Positions 61,759 to 64,000 of a stretch of 64,000 nt of DNA are shown one piece after another; position 1 is the stretch's first letter, and every line of letters starts with the position of its first letter. The position numbers and the translations under genes were made by a program. Source of the DNA: Kingdonia uniflora (taxonomy: Eukaryota > Streptophyta > Magnoliopsida > Ranunculales > Circaeasteraceae); the NCBI GenBank assembly GCA_014058105.1, contig JACGCM010001664.1:930001-994000 (forward strand), written 5' to 3'. Below the pieces are notes generated by a model that saw only the letters and a program-made list of their open reading frames with translations, had not been told where the DNA came from and did not search any database.

Positions 61759-63760
61759 TTACTGGCTTGTTAGACGTTAAAGACCACTAAAAAATGATCC
61801 AAACTCGAAAATTAGTTACCGGTAGAAAATATTTTCAGAAATGCGATTTAAAACATCTGAGGGTTTTTACATCCTTACCTGTCAATTATTAAAACCAGGA
61901 GCATTGCGATTCTTTTTATAACTAGCCTAGCATTTTCTCCGACTAAAAAAAAAACTCTTAAAAATGTCCAACCTCACAAAATAGTTGCTGCAATCTCAGT
62001 TTCTCATAAATGTGTCTAAAGCAAAGGAGAGATTGTAAAACCCGTATTGGACACTAATTAAATCAAGAGTATGGCGAGTTATTTGGTAACAACCCTTACT
62101 GGTTTTCGGACGAAAAAAACCTCTGAAAAATGACCAGTACTCGTAAATGAGTTGCGGAGAGCCTAGTTAAGCAAATTGCGATAAAAAGCTTTGGAGAGTT
62201 TCAAAATCCGTAACGTTCAATAATTGAAACCAGGATTATTGCGAATCATTTGGTAACTATCATAGCGTTTCCTTGGACGAATAGAAACTCTTAAAAACAT
62301 CCAACCTCACAAACGAGTTGTGGAAGGCCTGCATCTCAGAAATGGGATCAAAACCAACACAGAGGTGCAAAATCCGTACCGAACAAGAATTCAATCCGGG
62401 AGTATGGGGAGTATTTGGAAACTACCCTAGTGTGTTATCGAGAGAAAAATAACTATTAAAAATTATGCAACCACGCAAATATTTTGTCGGCATGTAAGTT
62501 CCTCATAAATGCGATCTAAAGCTTCGAAGAGTTTAAAAATCCGTACCAGTTAATTATTGAATCTAGGAGTATTGCGATTTATTTTGTAACTATGCTAACG
62601 TGTTCTCGCACGGAAAGAAGCTCATATAAACGTCCATCCTCTAAAAATAGTTCCCGGGAACCCAGTTTTTGAGAAATCGGATCTAAAGTAACAGTGAGTT
62701 GCGATATCCATACCGGTCAATAAATCAATCCGGGAGTATGGCGAGTAATGTGGTAACTACCTTTGCGTGTTGTCGGACGAAATAAACTCTAAAAAATTAC
62801 CCAACTCGTAAATGAGTATGTAACCAAGTTTCTCATAAATACTATCTAAAGATTCGGTGAGTTTTGAAATCCTTAACGTTGAATAATTGAAACCAAGAGT
62901 ATTGCGATTCATTTTGAAAATATTCTAGTATGCTCTCAGACGGAAAGAAACTCTAAAAAAATGTTCAACCTCTTAAATTACTTGGCAGAAGCCAAGTTTC
63001 TCTGAAATGGGATCAAAAGCAACGGAGAGGTACGTAATCCGTATCAGACAATAATTCAATCCGAGAGTATTGCGAGTTATTTGGTAACTACCATAACGTG
63101 TTGTCGGACAAAAATAAATTCTTTTAAATTTTCCAAACTCCCAAATGAGTTGTCGGCAGACCAGTTTCCTAGAAATGTGATATAGAGCTTTGAAGAGTTT
63201 CAAAATCCAAACCGGTCAATAATTGAAACCAGGATTATTGCGAATCATTTGGTAACTATCCTAGCGTGTCATTGGATGGAAAGAAACTCTTAAAAATATC
63301 TAACCTCTCAAACGAGTTGTGGAAGCACTGCTTCTTAGAAATGGGATCAAAACCAACGAAGAGGTTCAAAATCCGTATCGGAAAAGAATTCAATCCGAGA
63401 GTATAGGGAGTTATTTGGTAACTGCCCTAGTGTGTTGTCGGACAAAAAATAACTATTAAAAATTATGCAAACTCGCAAATGTGTTGCCTGCAAGTTAGTT
63501 TCTCTTAAAGGCGATCTAAAGCTTTGGAGAGTTTAAAAATCCGTACCAGTTAATTATTGAATCTTGGAGTAATGCAATTTTTTTGTAACAATGCTAACGT
63601 GCTCAAGGACGGAAAGAAACTCATTAAAATTACCAACCACTAAAAATACTTGCCGAAAACCCTGTTTTTGATAAATGGGATCTAAAGCAACGCAGAGATG
63701 CGATATCCATGCCGGTCAATAAATCAATCTGGGTGTATGGCGAGTTATTTAGCAACTACC
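61759..63760. repeat. 2.0-kb HOR unit, copy 2
   Basis: Second unit of the 2.0-kb period. A third begins at 63761 and runs off the window. Confidence 0.8.
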
Positions 63761-64000
63761 TTACTGGCTTGTCAGACGTTAACGACCACTAAAAGTTGAT
63801 CCAAACTCAAAAATTAGTTACCGGCAGAAAAGATTTTCAGAAATGCGATTTAAAACATCAGAGGGTTTTTACATCCGTACCAATCAATTATTGAAACCCG
63901 GAGCATTGTGATTCATTTTGTAATTAGCCTAGCACTTTCTCGGACTGAAAAAAAACTCTTAAAAATGTCCAACCTCACAAAATAGTTGTCGTAATCCCAA

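Larger units (their letters stand above)
55906..64000. repeat. Satellite array S4, ~2.0-kb HOR
   Basis: About 8.1 kb of the same satellite family, but with variants not seen elsewhere: a B form with GACGAAATAAACTCTAAAAA, one with CTTACTGGCTTGTCAGACG, and A forms with CAATTATTGAAACCAGGAGC. Units with internal deletions are frequent (for example around 56040 and 56405). The array runs to the window edge. No gene is visible. Confidence 0.92.

Noticed and set aside
15529..63203. Dozens of open frames of about 60-95 codons with recurrent wording such as IIETTSIAINLGT or SQTSCRK (for example 19101-19358, 24247-24429, 30830-31012, 38054-38245, 47144-47488)
   Set aside because: They lie wholly inside satellite monomers and recur because the monomers recur. 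No start context, domain or splice structure supports a gene family.

Overview
This is repeat-dominated plant nuclear DNA, probably pericentromeric or centromeric, with no intact gene. A flowering plant is indicated by decayed Ty3/gypsy gag-pol of the Athila/Tat type with a tRNA-Asp-like primer-binding site, a CACTA-type transposon end, and exon remnants that read as plant SEC16. The species cannot be named from the sequence.

Four blocks of one satellite family form the background: 1-1056, 11831-25698, 29946-47756 and 55906-64000. The monomer is about 165-168 bp. It occurs as two main types, here called A and B, which mostly alternate. Variants recur at longer periods, giving higher-order repeats (HORs) of about 1.67 kb, 3.3 kb and 2.0 kb, plus a 6.2-kb superunit. 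The HOR pattern changes along the window.

Three foreign blocks interrupt the array. (1) 1062-11825 is a complete but inactivated LTR retrotransposon on the minus strand, with two LTRs, PBS, PPT, gag, protease, RT, RNase H and integrase, flanked by a 5-bp target duplication. (2) 25704-29940 is a 4.2-kb sequence with TG...CA ends, a 5-bp target duplication and no coding domain, best read as a very long solo LTR. (3) 47757-55905 is a composite. It starts with a short unique flank and a lone CACTA-like terminus. Next come two SEC16 exons with intron borders and further exon-like pieces of unidentified genes. It ends with a 2.4-kb internal fragment of the same retrotransposon family as block 1.

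Nothing here works together as a pathway. The story is of satellite amplification, insertion and decay. The most informative signal is that the two retroelement copies share several disabling lesions and resemble each other more closely than the two LTRs of the complete copy resemble each other. This suggests copying after insertion, or spread of an already defective subfamily.
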